Assembly: GCF_014267175.1 (NCBI RefSeq)
Contig: NZ_JACMTR010000002.1
Span: 4,365,501-4,429,500 of the forward strand
DNA: 64,000 bases
Direction of reading: 5' to 3'
From: Pseudonocardia sp. C8
GTDB lineage: Bacteria > Actinomycetota > Actinomycetes > Mycobacteriales > Pseudonocardiaceae
The position numbers were made by a program, and so were the translations under genes. Every line of letters starts with the position of its first letter. Positions within the stretch are counted from its first letter, which is position 1. Below, piece after piece: positions 8,709 to 19,456 of this stretch. The notes under the pieces are model-generated. The model did no database searches, had not been told where the DNA came from, and saw only the letters and a program-made list of their open reading frames with translations.

Positions 8709-9461
8709 GTGACCCTGCGGGTGGACCTGGTCGTCCCGGTGAAGCCGCTGCCCGGCGCGAAGACCCGGCTGCGCGGCGCCGCGGACGGTGGCGTCGGCGA
8801 TCTCGGCGCGCACCTCCGGCTGGCACTGGCGCTGGCCCGGGACACCGTGCACGCCGCGGTGTCGGCCGCGGCCGTCCGGGACGTCGTGGTCATCTCCTCC
8901 GACCCGGCGGTGGCCCTGGAGGCCGGCCCGCTCGGCGCGGAGGTGGTCACCGACCCGGGGCGGGGGCTCAACGGCGCGCTGCGGCACGGCGCCGGCATCC
9001 TGCGCTCCCGGGACGCCGGCTCCGCGATCGGGGCGCTGCAGGCCGACCTGCCCGCGCTGCGCCCGTCCGAGCTCGACGACGCCGTCGCCCGGGCCGCGGC
9101 ACTGTTCGCCACCGGGGTGCAGCGGGTCTTCCAGCCGGACGAGCCCGGCACCGGAACCACCCTGCTGATCGCCGCTCCGGGGCTCGACCTCGCCCCGCGG
9201 TTCGGCGGGGCCTCGGCGGCGGCGCACCGGGCGTCCGGGGCGGTCGTGCTGCCCGGCGACCGGCCCGGCCTGCGCCGCGACGTCGACACCGCGGCCGACC
9301 TCGACGCCGCCGCCGTGCTCGGGGTCGGGGACTGGACCCGGGCGGTGATCGCGAGCCGGGACGGCGGGACGCACCGGCGCGGCCATCCAGAATTCATCTG
9401 TGACGTCGGGTGTCTGTTTGGCCCGCACGACCCGGGTGCGAAACAATCGCCACGTGAGTGA
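8709..9461 (+). CDS. fbiD: Phosphoenolpyruvate / 2-phospholactate guanylyltransferase (F420 biosynthesis)
   Basis: The CofC/FbiD family activates 2-phospho-L-lactate or phosphoenolpyruvate with GTP for coenzyme F420. Actinobacterial members use PEP (established for the mycobacterial enzyme). The N-terminus [19 protein letters not shown] is the guanylyl-binding loop with its Lys/Arg. [16 protein letters not shown] carries the metal-binding Asp, and [11 protein letters not shown] and [15 protein letters not shown] follow. GTG start. At 250 aa it is longer than usual because the last 30 or so residues run into the ppk start; the family fold ends around residue 220. The position next to ppk matches Rv2983-ppk. 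Confidence 0.88.
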   Translation: MTLRVDLVVPVKPLPGAKTRLRGAADGGVGDLGAHLRLALALARDTVHAAVSAAAVRDVVVISSDPAVALEAGPLGAEVVTDPGRGLNGALRHGAGILRSRDAGSAIGALQADLPALRPSELDDAVARAAALFATGVQRVFQPDEPGTGTTLLIAAPGLDLAPRFGGASAAAHRASGAVVLPGDRPGLRRDVDTAADLDAAAVLGVGDWTRAVIASRDGGTHRRGHPEFICDVGCLFGPHDPGAKQSPRE

Positions 9462-11826
9462 CGACTCGGCTGCCCCGACCGGACGGAACGGCGCCTCTCC
9501 CTCCGGAGGGCGACCCCGGGCCGGGGGCCGGCGCGCACCACGTCCCGCCTCCCGCCGGGTGCACACCGCCGGACGCGCCGTCACCGAGCAGAAGGCGCCG
9601 GCGGCCGAGATCCCGGTCCAGCAGGCCCAGGCCGGCCCGCCCGCGCCGCCCGCCGCACCGACCACACCGCCGCCGAACCTCGGGGCCGCCCCGATCGCGC
9701 CGCCCGCGGGCGCGACCGCGCCGACGGCCGTGCAGGACGTCCTGCCCGACGACCGCTACCTCAACCGCGAGCTGTCCTGGCTGGACTTCAACGCGCGGGT
9801 GCTGGCGCTCGCCGAGGACTCCAGCCAGCCGCTGCTCGAGCGCGCCAAGTTCCTGGCGATCTTCGCGTCCAACCTGGACGAGTTCTACATGGTCCGGGTG
9901 GCCGGGCTGAAGCGGCGCGACGAGACCGGCCTGTCCGTCCGCAGCGCCGACGGGCTCACCCCGCGCCAGCAGCTGGCCCGGATCGCGGAACGCTCGCGGG
10001 CGCTGTCCCGGGCGCACGCCGAGGTCTTCATGGACGAGCTGCGCCCCGAGCTGGACGCCGCCGGCGTGCACATCCGCGCCTGGGACGACCTCACCGACGC
10101 CGAGCGGCTGCGGCTGTCCGACTACTTCTCCGAGCACGTCTTCCCGGTGCTGACCCCGCTCGCGGTCGACCCGGCGCACCCGTTCCCGTACATCTCCGGG
10201 CTGTCGCTCAACCTCGCGGTGACGGTGCGCGACCCGGAGGGCCGCACCGAGCGGTTCGCCCGGGTGAAGGTCCCGAACAACGTGCCGCGGCTGGTGACGG
10301 TCGACCCGCCCGACTCCGACGCCCGGGCCGGGAGCCGGCACGTGACGTTCCTGCCCATCGAGGACCTCATCGCCGCGCACCTCGGTGACCTGTTCACCGG
10401 CATGGAGGTCGCCGAGGTCCACCCGTTCCGGGTCACCCGCAACGCGGACCTGGAGGTCGAGGAGGACCGTGACGAGGACCTCCTGCAGGCACTGGAACGG
10501 GAGCTCGCCCGGCGGCGGTTCGGCCCGCCGGTGCGGCTCGAGGTGCTCGACACCATGTCCGAGCACGTGCTGGAGCTGCTGCTGCGGGAGCTCGACGTCG
10601 ACCCCAACGACGTCGTCACCGTTCCCGGCCTGCTGGACCTCACCGGGCTGTGGCAGGTGCACGGCGTCAACCGGCCGGACCTGAAGGACGACCCGTTCCG
10701 CCCGGCCACGCACCCGGCGTTCGCCGAGCGGGAGACCCCGCGCAGCGTGTTCGCGACGCTGCGCGAGGGCGACGTGCTGGTGCACCACCCGTACGACTCG
10801 TTCTCCACCAGCGTCCAGCGGTTCATCGAGCAGGCCGCCGCCGACCCGAACGTGCTGGCGATCAAGCAGACGCTGTACCGGACCTCCGGTGACTCCCCGA
10901 TCGTCAACGCGCTGATCGACGCCGCCGAGGCCGGCAAGCAGGTCGTCGCGCTGGTCGAGATCAAGGCGCGGTTCGACGAGCAGGCCAACATCCGCTGGGC
11001 CCGCCAGCTGGAGAAGGCGGGCGTGCACGTCGTGTACGGCCTGGTGGGGCTCAAGACGCACTGCAAGACCTGCCTGGTCGTGCGCCAGGAAGGGTCGGAG
11101 ATCCGCCGGTACTGCCACATCGGCACCGGCAACTACAACCCGAAGACGGCCCGGCTCTACGAGGACGTCGGGGTGCTCACCGCCGACCCGACGATCGGGG
11201 CCGACCTCACGGATCTGTTCAACTCGCTGACCGGCTACTCGCGCCAGACGTCGTACCGGAGCCTGCTCGTCGCGCCGTACGGGATCCGGCGCGGCATCGT
11301 CCGGCGGATCGAGGACGAGATCGAGGCGCACCGGGCCGGGGAGCCCGGCGCCCGGGTCCGGATCAAGGTGAACTCGATGGTCGACGAGGCCGTGATCGAC
11401 GCCTGCTACCGCGCGTCCCGGGCCGGTGTGCCGGTCGACATCGTCGTCCGCGGGATCTGCGCGATCATCCCCGGGCGCGAGGGCCTGTCGGAGAACATCA
11501 CGGTGCGCTCGATCCTCGGCCCGTTCCTCGAGCACTCCCGGGTGCTGCACTTCGGCTCGGCCGACGAGTACTGGATCGGCAGCGCGGACATGATGCACCG
11601 CAACCTGGACCGCCGGGTCGAGGCGATGCTGCGGGTGGCCGACCCGAAGCTCGCCGACCAGCTCGGGGAGATGTTCGACTCCTGCCTCGACCCCGCCACC
11701 CGGTGCTGGACGCTCGGGCCGGACGGCTCGTGGACGCCGTCGCCCGCTACCGGGGGCGACAACGTCCGGGTTCGCGACCACCAGATCGAGATGATGAACT
11801 CCCGCCGCGGGACGGACGAGGACTGA
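9454..11826 (+). CDS. ppk: Polyphosphate kinase
   Basis: The enzyme makes inorganic polyphosphate from ATP. The protein is 790 aa. An unusual first 85 residues, rich in Pro and Ala, precede the canonical [21 protein letters not shown]. Conserved PPK1 blocks follow: [40 protein letters not shown], the phospho-acceptor His (about residue 555) in [18 protein letters not shown], and [24 protein letters not shown]. The GTG at 9454 is used; it overlaps the fbiD stop by 8 bp, while an ATG at 9400 is an alternative. The gene ends in a TGATG overlap with mutT1. Confidence 0.93.
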   Translation: MSDDSAAPTGRNGASPSGGRPRAGGRRAPRPASRRVHTAGRAVTEQKAPAAEIPVQQAQAGPPAPPAAPTTPPPNLGAAPIAPPAGATAPTAVQDVLPDDRYLNRELSWLDFNARVLALAEDSSQPLLERAKFLAIFASNLDEFYMVRVAGLKRRDETGLSVRSADGLTPRQQLARIAERSRALSRAHAEVFMDELRPELDAAGVHIRAWDDLTDAERLRLSDYFSEHVFPVLTPLAVDPAHPFPYISGLSLNLAVTVRDPEGRTERFARVKVPNNVPRLVTVDPPDSDARAGSRHVTFLPIEDLIAAHLGDLFTGMEVAEVHPFRVTRNADLEVEEDRDEDLLQALERELARRRFGPPVRLEVLDTMSEHVLELLLRELDVDPNDVVTVPGLLDLTGLWQVHGVNRPDLKDDPFRPATHPAFAERETPRSVFATLREGDVLVHHPYDSFSTSVQRFIEQAAADPNVLAIKQTLYRTSGDSPIVNALIDAAEAGKQVVALVEIKARFDEQANIRWARQLEKAGVHVVYGLVGLKTHCKTCLVVRQEGSEIRRYCHIGTGNYNPKTARLYEDVGVLTADPTIGADLTDLFNSLTGYSRQTSYRSLLVAPYGIRRGIVRRIEDEIEAHRAGEPGARVRIKVNSMVDEAVIDACYRASRAGVPVDIVVRGICAIIPGREGLSENITVRSILGPFLEHSRVLHFGSADEYWIGSADMMHRNLDRRVEAMLRVADPKLADQLGEMFDSCLDPATRCWTLGPDGSWTPSPATGGDNVRVRDHQIEMMNSRRGTDED

Positions 11827-12773
11827 TGCGCGTGCTGTCCCCGCTGCGCACCGACGGCGCAGAGGTCGACCCTGCCGGTCTCGCCGACGTCGTGGCCGCC
11901 GGGACGCTGCCCTACCGGCGTACCGCGGACGGGTCGGTCGAGGTCGCGCTCGTGCACCGCCCGCGCTACCACGACTGGTCGCTCCCCAAGGGACACCAGG
12001 ACCCGGGCGAGCCGCTGACCCTGGCCGCGCTGCGCGAGACCGCCGAGGAGACCCAGCTGCACTGCCGGCTCGGCGGGCGGCTGGGGCACACCACCTACGA
12101 GGTGACCGGCAAGGGCCGCAAGGTCGTGCACTACTGGGCGGCCGAGGTCGTGCACGACGACGGGTTCGTCCCGAGCGACGAGGTCGACGCGCTGCGCTGG
12201 GTGCCGGTCCGGCTCGCCGGTGACATGGTCAGCTACGAGCACGACCGCTCCCTGATCACGCGGCTCGCGACCGTGGGGGTGCCGACGGCGACCGTGGTGT
12301 TCGTCCGGCACGCCAAGGCCGGCAGCCGCGACGACTGGGACGGCGACGACGACCTGCGCCCGCTGTCCGGGACCGGGTTCAGCCAGGCCGACCGGCTCGC
12401 CGACTTCCTGCCGCGGTTCGGGCCGGACCGGCTGTACAGGGCACCACCGCTGCGGTGCGCGCAGACCATCGCGCCGCTCGCCGAGAAGCTCGGCCTCCCG
12501 GCCCCGGTCGCGGAGCCGCGGCTCGGGGAGCGCGGGTACTGGGTCGACCCGGGCGCCGGCCGTGCCCGGTTCCGGGAGCTGGCGGCGCAGCCCGGGGTGA
12601 CGCTGATCTGCAGCCAGGGCGGGGTGATCCCGGACGTCGTCGAGGACCTGCTCACCGGGTCCGGCACGGACCACGCCGGCGTGCCGTCGCACAAGGCGAG
12701 CACGTGGGTCCTGGGGTTCGACGCCGGCGAAACCCTGCTCTTCGCCGACTACTACCGCCGCCCGCCCGCCTGA
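11826..12773 (+). CDS. mutT1: MutT1-like Nudix hydrolase fused to a histidine phosphatase
   Basis: The fusion is 315 aa. The N-terminal half has a complete Nudix box, G56-x5-E62-x7-REtxEE ending near residue 77 (KGHQDPGEPL...LRETAEETQ). The C-terminal half begins near residue 155 with VVFVRHAKAGSRDDW, the RHG-type phosphohistidine motif (here RHA), with a later CSQGGVIPDVVEDLL. Mycobacterial MutT1 has the same layout, hydrolyses 8-oxo-GTP and diadenosine polyphosphates, and follows ppk in the same way. Stop and start overlap (TGATG) with ppk, so the two are co-translated. Confidence 0.9.
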   Translation: MRVLSPLRTDGAEVDPAGLADVVAAGTLPYRRTADGSVEVALVHRPRYHDWSLPKGHQDPGEPLTLAALRETAEETQLHCRLGGRLGHTTYEVTGKGRKVVHYWAAEVVHDDGFVPSDEVDALRWVPVRLAGDMVSYEHDRSLITRLATVGVPTATVVFVRHAKAGSRDDWDGDDDLRPLSGTGFSQADRLADFLPRFGPDRLYRAPPLRCAQTIAPLAEKLGLPAPVAEPRLGERGYWVDPGAGRARFRELAAQPGVTLICSQGGVIPDVVEDLLTGSGTDHAGVPSHKASTWVLGFDAGETLLFADYYRRPPA

Positions 12774-13205
12774 CGGCGAGTCCGGGTGGGGCCGCACCGG
12801 GATCGATCAGCACGAAGCCGACCCGGGAGGGGCGCCAGGGTTCGGACGCGCCCTCGGCTGTCGATCATCACGATGGCGCCCGGGGTACGGCCAGAACGCG
12901 CGCCTCGAGCACCCCGCGCCCGTCGATCATCACGAAACCGCCCCGAGAAGGGCGCCAACGTGCGTCTCGACATGCCACACGTCGGTCGATCAGCACGGTC
13001 CCGCCTCCGCCACGGCCACAACGCGCACCGCGAGCACCCCGTGCCGATCGACCAGCACGATCTTCCCCCGCGACGGGCGCCAAAGTGCGTCTCGAAGATC
13101 GCGCGCCCGAGGCCGAGCGGCAGGTCATCGCCGGGCCAGGCCGGACGCGCGTCTCGTCTGTCGGCGGGGCGACCGGGCCAGTCCGCGCTCGCCGCGGCGG
13201 GACAG
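12774..13205. repeat. 62-bp tandem repeat array 1
   Basis: The convergent gap between mutT1 and hup holds about five degenerate units. The anchor GATCATCACG/GATCAGCACG begins near 12805, 12863, 12925, 12988 and 13050, that is steps of 58, 62, 63 and 62 bp. Between anchors lies a conserved GGGCGCC-x-ACGTGCGTCTCGA-like block. The period is not a multiple of three and no reading frame is conserved, so it is non-coding. Read on the reverse strand, the unit matches array 2 at 45.1-45.6 kb. Confidence 0.8.
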
Positions 13206-14048
13206 CTACTTCTCGGCGGTCGCCCTCTTCCGCGGGGCGGGTTTCTTCGCCGCGGACGACTCGGTCGCGCCGGGAGCGCTGGTGTCGGGTGGGATCGTCT
13301 TCTTGGTGGCCGTCGTGCGGCTGGTGCCCGCCGGCTTCGCGGCGCGCTGCCGGGTCCCGCCCTTCGCGGCCGCAGCCTTACCGGAGGAGTTCGACGACGC
13401 GGTCCCCTTCGTGGCGGTGCCCTCCGCCGCAGCCGTCCTCGCGGTGGCTCCCTTCGCCGCGCCGTCCTTCGCGGTGGCGCCCTTCGCGGCGGTCCCCTTC
13501 GCGCTCGTGCCCTTCGCCGCGGCACCCTTCGCGCTCGTCCCCTTCGCCGCGGCACCCTTCGCGCTCGTCCCCTTCGCCGCGGCGCCCTTCGCGCTCGTCC
13601 CCTTCGCGGAAGTCCCCCGCGCCGCGCGGCTCGTCGCGGTGGTTCCCTTGCCCCCCTTGGCCGACACGCTCGCCGACGCGTCGGAACGGGACCGGCGGGT
13701 GCTCGCCGGGGCGGATCCGGAGGTGTCGCGCGGGGCCCGGCGGGGCGCGCTCGTCGCCCCCTCCGCGGCGGCCTCGCTACCGGCCACCCGCTCCTTGAAC
13801 GCAGCCCCCGGCCGGAACGACGGCACCACCGTCTCGGCGACCGGGACGGTCTCGCCGGTGCGGGGATTCCGCGCGGTCCGCGGCGCCCGACGGCGCGGCT
13901 CGAAGACCCCGAACCCGGTCAGCGTGACCGAGCCGCCCGAGCCGACCGTGTCCACGATCACCTCGACCATCGCGTCCACGGCGGCCGCCGCAGCACGACG
14001 GTCACCGAGCCGGGTGGTCAGCGCATCGACGAGCTGAGCCTTGTTCAT
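13206..14048 (-). CDS. hup: HU-family nucleoid protein with long Lys/Ala tail
   Basis: Residues 1-90 are a full HU domain: [36 protein letters not shown] (the DNA-binding arm) and [12 protein letters not shown]. Residues 91-280 form a basic, Ala/Thr/Ser/Lys-rich tail with repeated [10 protein letters not shown] units, like the PAKKA-type tail of mycobacterial HupB but longer. Such tails compact DNA and are often acetylated (family knowledge). The ATG at 14048 gives the standard HU start; an upstream extension is not needed. The order hup-leuD-leuC matches Rv2986c-Rv2988c. Confidence 0.93.
   Translation of the reverse strand: MNKAQLVDALTTRLGDRRAAAAAVDAMVEVIVDTVGSGGSVTLTGFGVFEPRRRAPRTARNPRTGETVPVAETVVPSFRPGAAFKERVAGSEAAAEGATSAPRRAPRDTSGSAPASTRRSRSDASASVSAKGGKGTTATSRAARGTSAKGTSAKGAAAKGTSAKGAAAKGTSAKGAAAKGTSAKGTAAKGATAKDGAAKGATARTAAAEGTATKGTASSNSSGKAAAAKGGTRQRAAKPAGTSRTTATKKTIPPDTSAPGATESSAAKKPAPRKRATAEK
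13501..13612. repeat. 30-bp in-frame tandem repeat in the hup tail
   Basis: Nearly identical 30-bp units starting GCGCTCGTCCCCTTCGCCGC repeat about 3.7 times. On the coding strand each unit encodes one ten-residue [10 protein letters not shown] block. Copy number is likely to vary between strains. Confidence 0.85.
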
Positions 14049-14135
14049 GGTCACGAACGGTAGGGCTGCGGCCCTGCCCTGCACCAGATCCCGCCGGAAG
14101 TCCAGGACGCATACCCCCCGGTCGGGCAGGTCCAT

Positions 14136-14180
14136 CCGGGTGGTCGCGCCACCGGCCGATCCGGCGGGACGACCACCCGG
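14136..14180 (-). terminator. Terminator hairpin downstream of leuCD
   Basis: Perfect 11-bp arms (CCGGGTGGTCG / CGACCACCCGG) with an inner 4-bp CGCC/GGCG stem lie 8 nt beyond the leuD stop codon. There is no U-tract. Confidence 0.6.
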
Positions 14181-14187
14181 AGCGACC

Positions 14188-14777
14188 TCAGACCGTGGTG
14201 CGCGGCATCCGCGCGGGGCGGGCTCCCTCGAACGCCGTGATCGCGTCCTCGTGGCGCAGCGTGAGCCCGATGTCGTCCAGGCCCTCCAGCAGCCGCCACC
14301 GGGCGTAGTCGTCGATCTCGAACGAGACGGTCAGGTCTCCCGCCTGGACCGTCTTCTCGACGAGGTCGACGGTCACCTCGGTGCCCGGCTCGTTCTCGAG
14401 CTTCTTCCAGAGCAGCTCGACGTCCGGCTGCTCGACCTGCGCGGCAACCAGACCGGCCTTCGCCGAGTTGCCGCGGAAGATGTCCGCGAACCGCGACGAG
14501 ATCACGACCCGGAAGCCGTAGTCCATCAGGGCCCAGACGGCGTGCTCGCGCGACGACCCGGTGCCGAAGTCCGGCCCGGCGACGAGCACGGACCCGCGGT
14601 CGTACGGCTCGTTGTTCAGCACGAACGACGGGTCCTGCCGCCACGCGGAGAACAGGCCGTCCTCGAAGCCGGTCCGCGTGACCCGCTTCAGGTACACGGC
14701 CGGGATGATCTGGTCGGTGTCTACGTTGGACCAGCGCAGGGGCACGCCGATCCCGGTGTGGGTCTCGAACTTGTCCA

Positions 14778-14778
<1 letters not shown>
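14188..14778 (-). CDS. leuD: 3-isopropylmalate dehydratase small subunit
   Basis: LeuD is the swivelling subunit of isopropylmalate isomerase, which interconverts 2- and 3-isopropylmalate in leucine synthesis. The 196-aa protein starts [29 protein letters not shown] and carries [17 protein letters not shown], the substrate-binding loop, then [16 protein letters not shown]. The ATG overlaps the leuC stop (ATGA), so translation is coupled and the complex can form stoichiometrically. Confidence 0.96.
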
Positions 14779-16205
<1,427 letters not shown>

Positions 16206-16244
16206 GCCGCCTCCTTCTCTCGCGTGGGTCACAACGTGGTGGAC

Positions 16245-16260
16245 TTCCCAGATATTGGAA
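16245..16260. promoter_or_regulatory. Candidate operator in the leuC / IclR-regulator gap
   Basis: The near-palindrome TTCCCAGATATTGGAA (arms TTCC/GGAA, inner CCA/TGG) is the only AT-rich symmetric element in the 70-bp divergent gap. By position it could be the binding site of the neighbouring IclR regulator. I did not match it to a known consensus. Confidence 0.4.
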
Positions 16261-16275
16261 AGTTAGTATCGGAAC

Positions 16276-16980
16276 GTGGGACAGTCTAGCGGGATCGGCG
16301 TGCTCGACAAGGCGGTGGGGGTGCTCCGTGCGACGGCGGAGGGGCCCTGTGGGCTGGCCGAGCTCTGTGAGCGCACCGGCCTGCCCCGCGCGACCGCGCA
16401 CCGGCTGGCCGTCGGCCTCGAGGCACACGGCATGCTGCTGCGCACCCCCGACGGCCGCTGGCACCCCGGCCCCACGCTCGGCCAGCTCGCCGGAGGCCGC
16501 CCGGACCCGCTGCTCGACGCCGCGGCCGGCGTCCTGCCCCGGCTGCGCGACATCACCGGCGAGAGCGTCCAGCTCTACCGGCGCGACGGCGTCCACCGGA
16601 TCTGCATCGCGCACGCCGAGCCCCCGTCCGGGCTGCGGGACACGGTGCCCGTCGGCTCGCGGCTGCCGATGACGGCCGGGTCCGGCGCCAAGGTGCTCGC
16701 CGCCTGGTGCGACCCGGCGACCCAGCGGCTCATCCTCGCCGACGCCACCTTCTCCGAGCGGGTGCTGATCGACGTCCGCCGGCGCGGCTGGGCCCAGAGC
16801 GTGGCCGAGCGGGAGGCCGGGGTCGCCTCGGTGTCCGCGCCGGTCCGGGACGGCACCGGCCAGGTCGTCGCCGCGGTGTCGGTGTCCGGGCCGGTCGACC
16901 GGATCGGGCGCCGCCCCGGCGTGCGGTGGGCGGCCGATCTGCTCGCCGCGGCCGACGCCCTGCACCACCGCCTCGCCTGA
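16276..16980 (+). CDS. IclR-family transcriptional regulator (NdgR/LtbR type)
   Basis: The 234-aa protein has an N-terminal winged helix (VLDKAVGVLRATAEGPCGLAELCERTGLPRATAHRLAVGLEAHGML, residues 9-54) and a C-terminal IclR effector domain (GESVQLYRRDGVHRICIAHAEPPSGLRDTVPVG, then TAGSGAKVLAAW). The GTG start lies close to the divergent leuC. Homologues in Streptomyces (NdgR) and Corynebacterium (LtbR) regulate leuCD and other amino acid genes from the same position. The ligand is unknown; leucine-pathway control is inferred from context. Confidence 0.88.
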   Translation: MGQSSGIGVLDKAVGVLRATAEGPCGLAELCERTGLPRATAHRLAVGLEAHGMLLRTPDGRWHPGPTLGQLAGGRPDPLLDAAAGVLPRLRDITGESVQLYRRDGVHRICIAHAEPPSGLRDTVPVGSRLPMTAGSGAKVLAAWCDPATQRLILADATFSERVLIDVRRRGWAQSVAEREAGVASVSAPVRDGTGQVVAAVSVSGPVDRIGRRPGVRWAADLLAAADALHHRLA

Positions 16981-17066
16981 GGTCCGGGATCACACCTCCA
17001 CTACCGTGTGGGGGTCCGGCACCGGGCCGGACCCGTGGCGACGGTGGAGTGCATTCCGGGGAGACA

Positions 17067-18908
17067 GTGCAGACCAGCACATCGGCGGGTTACCTGCTGG
17101 GCATCGACGTCGGCACGACCAGGACGGCGGCCGCCGTCCTGCGCTCCGGCACGTCCGGCCCCGAGATGGTCACCCTCGGCGACCACTCGGTGGACGTCCC
17201 GTCCGTCGTGTACGTCGCCGCCGACGGCTCGCTGTTGTTCGGCGACGCGGCCGAGCGGCGCGCGCTGACCGAACCGGACCGCGTCGCGCGCGAGTTCAAG
17301 CGGCGCATCGGCGACCCGACCCCGATCCCGCTCGGCGAGCACTCGTTCACCGCCGAGCAGCTGTCCGCGCTGCTCACCGAGCACGTCGTCGACATCGTCT
17401 CCCGGGTCGAGGGCGGCCCGCCGGAGCGGGTGGCGGTGTCCCATCCCGCGTCGTGGGGCTCGCACAAGTGCGACCTGTTCGCCGACGCGCTCGCCGAGCG
17501 CGGGCTGGCCGTCACCTTCCTCACCGAGCCGCAGGCCGCGGCGCTGCACTACGCGACGAACGAGCGGGTCGAACCCGGCGCGACCGTCGCCGTCTACGAC
17601 CTCGGCGGTGGGACGTTCGACGCCGCGGTCGTCCGCAAGGAGGCCGCCGGCACGACCGACACCGGTGGCACGGTGGTCGGCGGGACGCTGTTCACGCTGC
17701 TCGGCCGGCCCGACGGCGTCGAGCAGCTGGGGGGCGCGGACTTCGACCAGGCCGTCGTCGACCACGTGCGCGACGCGGTGCCGCAGGCGTTCGAGGGGCT
17801 CGACGAGGCCGACCCGGACGTCCTCGCCCAGATGGCCCGGCTGCGGCGCGAGTGCCGCGAGGCCAAGGAGGCGCTGTCCGCCGACACCGAGGTGTCCATC
17901 CCGGTGTGGCTGGGCGAGGTGCGGACGACGGTGCGCCTGCACCGCAGCGACCTCGAGGACCGTATCCGGCCCCGGCTGGAGGAGTCGGTGGAGGCGCTGC
18001 AGCGGGCGATCGCGTCGGCCGGGCTGGCCGCGTCCGGCCCGTCGGTCGTGCTCCTGGTCGGCGGCTCGTCGCGGATCCCCCTGGTGGCGCAGCTGGTGTC
18101 GTCCGAGCTGGAACGCCCGGTGCAGGTCGACGCCGACCCGAAGAACGCCATCGGCAAGGGCGCCGTCCTGGCGCTGGGCCCGGTCGACCCGGTGACGGCG
18201 GCACCGTCCGGCACCGGGACCGCCCTGCCGGCGACCGCGCTCGGCGCGGCCGCCGCGGGCGGCGGGACCGTGCTGGCCCCCGACCCGGGTCCGCTGCCGT
18301 GGGAGGAGCCCGGCGCCGCCGCACCGGCGGCGTACGACGAGGGGCCGACCGCGCACCTGACCGGCGCGGACGCCGACCCGCCGACCCAGCCCGTCCCGGT
18401 CGTCCCGGCGTACGGCGGGACGGAACCGGCGACCGCCCTGTACGGCGACGGCTACACCGACCCCTACGACGACGCCGACGGGGACACGGCCGTCTCCCCC
18501 GAGCCGTCACTGGCGCGCCGGTCCCCCGGCATGCTGATCGGGGCCGGTGGGGCCGTCGCCGCGGTGGCCGTGCTGGGCGCGGTGTTCTTCTGGCCGCAGG
18601 ACCGGAACGTGAGCAACGCGACCCCCGAGCTGCCGGCGATGCCGACGACGACCGTGGCGCCGCCGCCCCCGACGGAGGAGCAGGAGCCGGTGGAGCAACC
18701 GGAGCCGACCCGGGAGCGGACCAGCACGCCGCGGACGACGTCCGACACCCCGGCACCGGCGCCCCCGCCGCCTCCGCCGGTGACGACGCCGGCGCCCCCG
18801 CCGGTCACCTCGTCCAACCCGCCGCCGACCACCCCGCAGCCGACCCCGACGTCGACGTCCACGACCGGCGACGTCAGCATCCAGCCAGTTCCTCCCGAAC
18901 AGCGGTGA
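17067..18908 (+). CDS. Membrane-anchored Hsp70/DnaK-like ATPase with Pro-rich tail
   Basis: The 613-aa protein has an Hsp70 ATPase fold: phosphate-1 motif GIDVGTTRTAAAV (from residue 12), EPQAAALHY, phosphate-2 motif VYDLGGGTFDAAVV (about 175), GGADFDQAVVDHV and adenosine motif LLVGGSSRIPLV (about 327). The substrate-binding beta domain and lid of DnaK are absent. Instead, an acidic linker leads to one transmembrane helix (about 489-511, GMLIGAGGAVAAVAVLGAVFFW) and a roughly 100-residue Pro/Thr/Glu-rich segment predicted to be outside the cell. GTG start after GGGGAGA. The function is unknown; a membrane-linked sensor or assembly factor is possible. Confidence 0.8.
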   Translation: MQTSTSAGYLLGIDVGTTRTAAAVLRSGTSGPEMVTLGDHSVDVPSVVYVAADGSLLFGDAAERRALTEPDRVAREFKRRIGDPTPIPLGEHSFTAEQLSALLTEHVVDIVSRVEGGPPERVAVSHPASWGSHKCDLFADALAERGLAVTFLTEPQAAALHYATNERVEPGATVAVYDLGGGTFDAAVVRKEAAGTTDTGGTVVGGTLFTLLGRPDGVEQLGGADFDQAVVDHVRDAVPQAFEGLDEADPDVLAQMARLRRECREAKEALSADTEVSIPVWLGEVRTTVRLHRSDLEDRIRPRLEESVEALQRAIASAGLAASGPSVVLLVGGSSRIPLVAQLVSSELERPVQVDADPKNAIGKGAVLALGPVDPVTAAPSGTGTALPATALGAAAAGGGTVLAPDPGPLPWEEPGAAAPAAYDEGPTAHLTGADADPPTQPVPVVPAYGGTEPATALYGDGYTDPYDDADGDTAVSPEPSLARRSPGMLIGAGGAVAAVAVLGAVFFWPQDRNVSNATPELPAMPTTTVAPPPPTEEQEPVEQPEPTRERTSTPRTTSDTPAPAPPPPPPVTTPAPPPVTSSNPPPTTPQPTPTSTSTTGDVSIQPVPPEQR

Positions 18909-18990
18909 TCCTCCGATCGGTGCCGGACCCTGCAGCGGACGGCACCGAACCCGTGTTCCCGGCGTGCCCGGGCGCGACTCCCACGCACGA

Positions 18991-19024
18991 CGAAGGCCCC
19001 CGCTCCGGAGAGCGGGGGCCTTCG
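18991..19024. terminator. Strong terminator hairpin, probably bidirectional
   Basis: A perfect 14-bp stem (CGAAGGCCCCCGCT / AGCGGGGGCCTTCG) with a 6-nt loop is followed by TTT on the + strand. It lies between the Hsp70-like gene and the tRNA genes reading the other way, and can end both transcripts. Confidence 0.85.
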
Positions 19025-19031
19025 TTTCCGG

Positions 19032-19104
19032 TAGTCCCGACGGGATTTGAACCCGCGCTACCGCCTTGAGAGGGCGGCGTCCTAGGCCGCTAGACGACGG
19101 GACC
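19032..19104 (-). tRNA. tRNA-Glu (anticodon CTC)
   Basis: This 73-nt cloverleaf reads GGTCCCG...CGGGACT plus discriminator A. It has the tRNA-Glu D-arm GTCTAGCGGCCTAGGAC, anticodon loop CTCTCAA and T-arm GGGTTCAAATCCC. CCA is not encoded. It is near-identical to the next copy apart from a compensated acceptor base pair. Confidence 0.95.
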
Positions 19105-19149
19105 AGGGACATCGATATTCATCTGTCGTGTGCGCGACATCTCGCGTAG

Positions 19150-19222
19150 TAGCCCCGACGGGATTTGAACCCGCGCTACCGCCTTGAGAGGGCGGCGTCC
19201 TAGGCCGCTAGACGACGGGGCC
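19150..19222 (-). tRNA. tRNA-Glu (anticodon CTC), second copy
   Basis: A 73-nt tRNA with acceptor GGCCCCG/CGGGGCT and the same body as the copy 45 bp away, including anticodon CTC. The acceptor third base pair differs (C-G instead of T-A), so pairing is kept. Confidence 0.95.
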
Positions 19223-19290
19223 GAGACGAGATGATGTCGATGTCAGAAACCGGGATCCGCGGAACTGGATGAACCGGGAGGCGGTTTCCG

Positions 19291-19362
19291 CTGGGGTACC
19301 AGGACTCGAACCTAGACTAACTGAACCAGAATCAGTCGTGCTGCCAATTACACCATACCCCA
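19291..19362 (-). tRNA. tRNA-Gln (anticodon CTG)
   Basis: A 72-nt cloverleaf with acceptor TGGGGTA/TACCCCA, discriminator G, anticodon loop TTCTGGT and T-loop GGTTCGAGTCC. It is the first tRNA after gltX on the minus strand. With gatCAB in the window it is probably first charged with Glu by GltX and then amidated. Confidence 0.95.
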
Positions 19363-19456
19363 CCGAAAATCGGGGCTCAGCCGCTCAGTATCTGATCACA
19401 CTCAGTGTCTGGTCACTGCGTGCGGGCCGCGCCCCGATCTCCGTGATGCCAGTACT

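Noticed and set aside
6795..9665. 956-codon minus frame upstream of gpsA as a fusion protein
   Set aside because: The N-terminal 600 residues are antisense to fbiD and out of frame with plsC; gpsA has a proper GTG start overlapping the plsC stop.
13501..13612. Regular 30-bp repeats resembling a CRISPR array
   Set aside because: Units are contiguous without unique spacers and encode the AKG repeats of the HU tail in frame.
12455..13798. Long + strand frame of 447 codons across array 1 and into hup
   Set aside because: It overlaps mutT1 and antisense hup, is composed of Arg/Pro/Ser-rich shadow sequence and depends on the repeat array.
19032..19362. tRNA cluster as a phage or island attachment site
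   Set aside because: No integrase, no direct repeat of a tRNA 3' end nearby, and flanking genes follow the conserved chromosomal order.
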